A stretch of 64,000 nucleotides of DNA from Haloterrigena sp. H1 (GTDB lineage: Archaea > Halobacteriota > Halobacteria > Halobacteriales > Natrialbaceae): contig NZ_SMZK01000001.1 of NCBI RefSeq assembly GCF_005938085.1, positions 1,302,001 to 1,366,000 on the forward strand, in the 5' to 3' direction. The notes beneath the pieces were generated by a model. The model did not search any database, had not been told where the DNA came from, and worked only from the letters and a program-made list of their open reading frames with translations. The translations under genes were made by a program, and so were the position numbers. Numbering within the stretch: the first letter of the stretch is position 1; each line of letters starts with the position of its first letter. Shown here piece by piece: positions 62,058 through 64,000 of the stretch.

Positions 62058-62258
62058 ATGGTATTCAAAAAGATCACGCTCATCGGAACCAGCCCCGAAA
62101 GCTTCGACGCCGCGGCCGACGACGCCATCGACCGCGCAGAAAAAACCATCCAGAACGTCCACTGGATCGAAGTCGACGAACTCGGCGTCGAAATCGCAAG
62201 CGCCGACGACCGGGAGTACCAGGCCGAAGTCACCGTCGCGTTCGAACTCGAGGAGTAA
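62058..62258 (+). CDS. Dodecin
   Basis: A 66-residue flavin-binding protein: [40 protein letters not shown], and ending VTVAFELEE. Trp in VHWIEV stacks on the bound flavin. Dodecins form hollow twelve-subunit shells that store riboflavin or lumichrome and limit light damage in halophilic archaea. A TATA-like TTTTACG lies about 30 bases upstream. It is monocistronic. Confidence 0.94.
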   Translation: MVFKKITLIGTSPESFDAAADDAIDRAEKTIQNVHWIEVDELGVEIASADDREYQAEVTVAFELEE

Positions 62259-62405
62259 CGCACCGGCTATCGAGTCGATGCGGTGAGTCGACCGGCGAGG
62301 AGTCGGTCGCTGCTTTTTTGAGCAGTCTGATCCGAGACGGGGAAACGCTGTGTCGTGTGTTCTCGAGGTGGTGCGTCCGCGTCAGCCGGCGGTGTACGGG
62401 AGCGG

Positions 62406-62780
62406 TTACGTGCGGAACGACTCGCCACACCCACACTCGCTGACGACGTTCGGGTTGTCGACGTGGAATCCTTCGGCCTGCAGCCCGCTCTCGTAGTCGA
62501 GGACGCTCCCTTCGATGTACTTCAGGCTCGCCGGATCGACGAACACGCGCAGATCGTGGTGTTCGTAGATCGTATCGTCCTCGTCGGGTGCGTCGTCGAA
62601 GCGCATCCCGTAGGAGAGACCGGCACAGCCGCCCTGCTGGACGAACAGCCGGAGGCCCGCTTCCGACACATCGAGGCCTTCACCCTCGAGCAGCGAAATG
62701 GCCTGCTCGGCCGCGTCTTCGGTTACTTCGATCTTCGGACGCGTATCAGCCTCCCCGCCGTCCATACTGTCCGTGCTCAT
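62406..62780 (-). CDS. HesB/IscA-family iron-sulfur assembly protein
   Basis: A 124-residue A-type carrier. The three conserved cysteines are in VQQGGCAGLSYGMRFDD and SECGCGESF; the beta core includes LRVFVDPASLKYIEGSVLDY. It transfers 2Fe-2S or 4Fe-4S clusters to target proteins. The start MSTDSMDGGEADTRPK at 62780 gives an acidic leader typical of haloarchaea. It joins the BolA and NifU-type genes at 10178-10831 as the third Fe-S assembly gene here. Confidence 0.93.
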   Translation of the reverse strand: MSTDSMDGGEADTRPKIEVTEDAAEQAISLLEGEGLDVSEAGLRLFVQQGGCAGLSYGMRFDDAPDEDDTIYEHHDLRVFVDPASLKYIEGSVLDYESGLQAEGFHVDNPNVVSECGCGESFRT

Positions 62781-62954
62781 ACCATCCCATTCCGGCGCAA
62801 CGATGTTAACTGTGACGCCCTCAGCAGGCAGATGTACTAGCCAAATTCGGTTATGCCGCTGTCTCGCCCCGACTGCCCGCTTCACACGGCTCACAGCTCT
62901 GTCGTTCGATCGGGCGTGCCGCGACGCGCAGTGATACTGACAACACCTCGAGCG

Positions 62955-63152
62955 TTACCGCAGCAACCGGTACCAGGCACCGAACTGCCGCCGATCGTTT
63001 CGCGACAGCTCGATATCGTGTTTCGCCAGCAACTCGAGCATCCGCTCGAGTTCGCAGTCGTACCACATCGAGAGGAGCCGCACGTTCCGCTGTGCATAAT
63101 CGTAGTTGCGCTCGAGGACGCGCCCGTCCGTCGGATCGACACGCGGTTCCAT
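62955..63152 (-). CDS. Small haloarchaeal protein, unknown
   Basis: A 65-residue basic, helical protein: MEPRVDPTDGRVLERNYDYA, NVRLLSMWYDCELERMLELL and IELSRNDRRQFGAWYRLL. It contains no zinc motif or membrane segment. The composition (Arg, Glu, Leu, Tyr, Trp) is protein-like and unlike shadow frames. I do not recognise it. It lies between hisD and the HesB-type gene, all on the same strand. Confidence 0.6.
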   Translation of the reverse strand: MEPRVDPTDGRVLERNYDYAQRNVRLLSMWYDCELERMLELLAKHDIELSRNDRRQFGAWYRLLR

Positions 63153-63241
63153 CTCACTGCCTACTCCGTGTTCCAGCTACGTAAAACCGATATGCGGTTC
63201 CGTAACCTGTTTCCGGCCGATCAATCACGGATTACCGGTCG

Positions 63242-64000
63242 CTATTCGTCCGACGCTTCGCCCAGCCGGAGCCGAACGCTCGCGGCGTGGGCCTCGAGTC
63301 CTTCGGCGTCGGCGAGGGTGGTGACCGTCTCGCCCAGGTCGGCCAGCCCCTCGCTGGAGAGTCGCTGGACCGTCGTCGACCGGAGGAACGTCTCGACTGA
63401 CAGCCCACCAGTCACGCGCGCCCCGCCGTTGGTGGGCAGCACGTGGTTGGTACCGCTGGCGTAGTCACCCGCTGCGACTGGCGTGTTCGGTCCGAGGAAG
63501 ACGCTCCCTGTACTGTCGATTCGTTCCAAGATCGACTCGTCGTCGTCGGCGATGATCGCGAGGTGTTCGGGCGCGTACGCCTCGGTAAAGAGGATCGCCT
63601 CGCTCATCGAGCGACCGAACAGGACGCCGCTTGCATCGTTCGCGAGCGCTTCCCGAATGATCTCCTCGCGGTCGCGGTCGCCGACCTGTTCGTCGACGGC
63701 CGCAGCCACGGCGTCGGCAGTCGCCTCGTCGTCCGTGACGGCCACGACCGAGGCGTTTGGATCGTGTTCGGCCTGAGCGACGAGTTCCGCGGCGACGAAC
63801 GCTGGGTCCGCGCTCTCGTCTGCCACTACGACGACCTCGCTCGGGCCCGCGAGGAAGTCGATTTCGACATCGCCCCGAACCTCGGCTTTGGCCGCAGTTA
63901 CCCACTTGTTGCCGGGGCCGACGATCTTCTGGACGTTGGTGATCGTCTCCGTTCCATAGGCCAGCCCTGCGATCGCTTGCGCGCCGCCGACGCTGTAGAC
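63242..64000 (-). CDS. hisD: Histidinol dehydrogenase (C-terminal part; N-terminus beyond window)
   Basis: The last 252 residues of a 420-430 residue enzyme; the start lies to the right of the window. HisD oxidises L-histidinol to L-histidine with two NAD in the last steps of histidine synthesis. The visible part begins [20 protein letters not shown], then [19 protein letters not shown] and [20 protein letters not shown], the HisD signature region. Metal and substrate residues follow in [12 protein letters not shown] and [20 protein letters not shown] followed by [20 protein letters not shown]. It reads leftward. Confidence 0.95.
   Translation of the reverse strand, partial: VYSVGGAQAIAGLAYGTETITNVQKIVGPGNKWVTAAKAEVRGDVEIDFLAGPSEVVVVADESADPAFVAAELVAQAEHDPNASVVAVTDDEATADAVAAAVDEQVGDRDREEIIREALANDASGVLFGRSMSEAILFTEAYAPEHLAIIADDDESILERIDSTGSVFLGPNTPVAAGDYASGTNHVLPTNGGARVTGGLSVETFLRSTTVQRLSSEGLADLGETVTTLADAEGLEAHAASVRLRLGEASDE

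Overview
This window is chromosomal DNA from an extremely halophilic archaeon, most like the Natrinema/Haloterrigena/Natronorubrum group (Natrialbales). The reasons are the high G+C content, very acidic proteins, twin-arginine signals on most exported proteins, and haloarchaea-specific families: CetZ tubulin, HalOD1 output domain, dodecin, GatE, HNLRN-type histidine kinases, DUF5816- and DUF7344-like proteins and TrmB. I found no rRNA, tRNA or CRISPR array by eye.

Layout. 1-1634: the edge of a probable integrated element (a ribbon-helix-helix DUF5805-like gene cut by the window edge), then about 1.5 kb without a convincing gene that carries a small palindromic repeat. 1635-9129: two paralogous pairs of bacterial-PH (YdbS/YdbT-like) membrane proteins flank a zinc-finger gene, a DUF21/CBS protein and fumarase (fumC). 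9339-17072: enoyl-CoA hydratase, BolA and NifU-type Fe-S proteins, two sensor kinases, cysS, a presenilin-type protease, and the gar1/srp19 pair. 17180-20760: a btuF / btuCD cobalamin-type ABC importer. 20940-23100: an accessory patch with a complete IS5-like element, isolated copies of its ends, and a catalytic-domain-only tyrosine recombinase. 23108-31141: gatE, a DUF1254/1214 protein, an Lrp regulator, an EamA transporter, a lipoprotein and trmJ.

31142-33431 is a chromosomal replication origin of oriC1 type. An exact 28-bp inverted repeat of origin recognition boxes, a third degenerate box and an AT-rich, CTAG-dense segment with a perfect 20-bp palindrome lie directly upstream of orc1/cdc6. 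A degenerate acyl-adenylate-family gene follows, then folP and mptE (pterin synthesis), a beta-lactamase-fold hydrolase, cetZ, a photolyase and a HalOD1 protein.

41909-49551 is a sugar or polyol uptake and catabolism cluster: a TIM-barrel isomerase, a Gfo/Idh/MocA dehydrogenase and a complete four-gene ABC importer. A TrmB-type sugar regulator lies 4.5 kb away at 54084. Between them is a decayed surface-protein zone: a frameshifted SipW/TasA-like exported protein with collagen-like His-Gly-Lys repeats, a stop-containing signal-peptide remnant, and a broken DUF7344-like gene. 55288-64000 holds an MscS channel, two UspA proteins, small conserved haloarchaeal proteins, an aminotransferase, three polytopic membrane proteins, dodecin, a HesB/IscA protein and the C-terminal part of hisD.

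Two families of short mobile-looking repeats thread through the window. Family A is a 110-bp element with ATACTGTCGGACAG ends (two full copies 94-95% identical and one 60-bp deletion derivative). Family B has ATACGGnCTGCTGTCA-like ends. The most interesting observations are the CTAG cluster at the origin, these two repeat families, and the decayed SipW/TasA surface locus.
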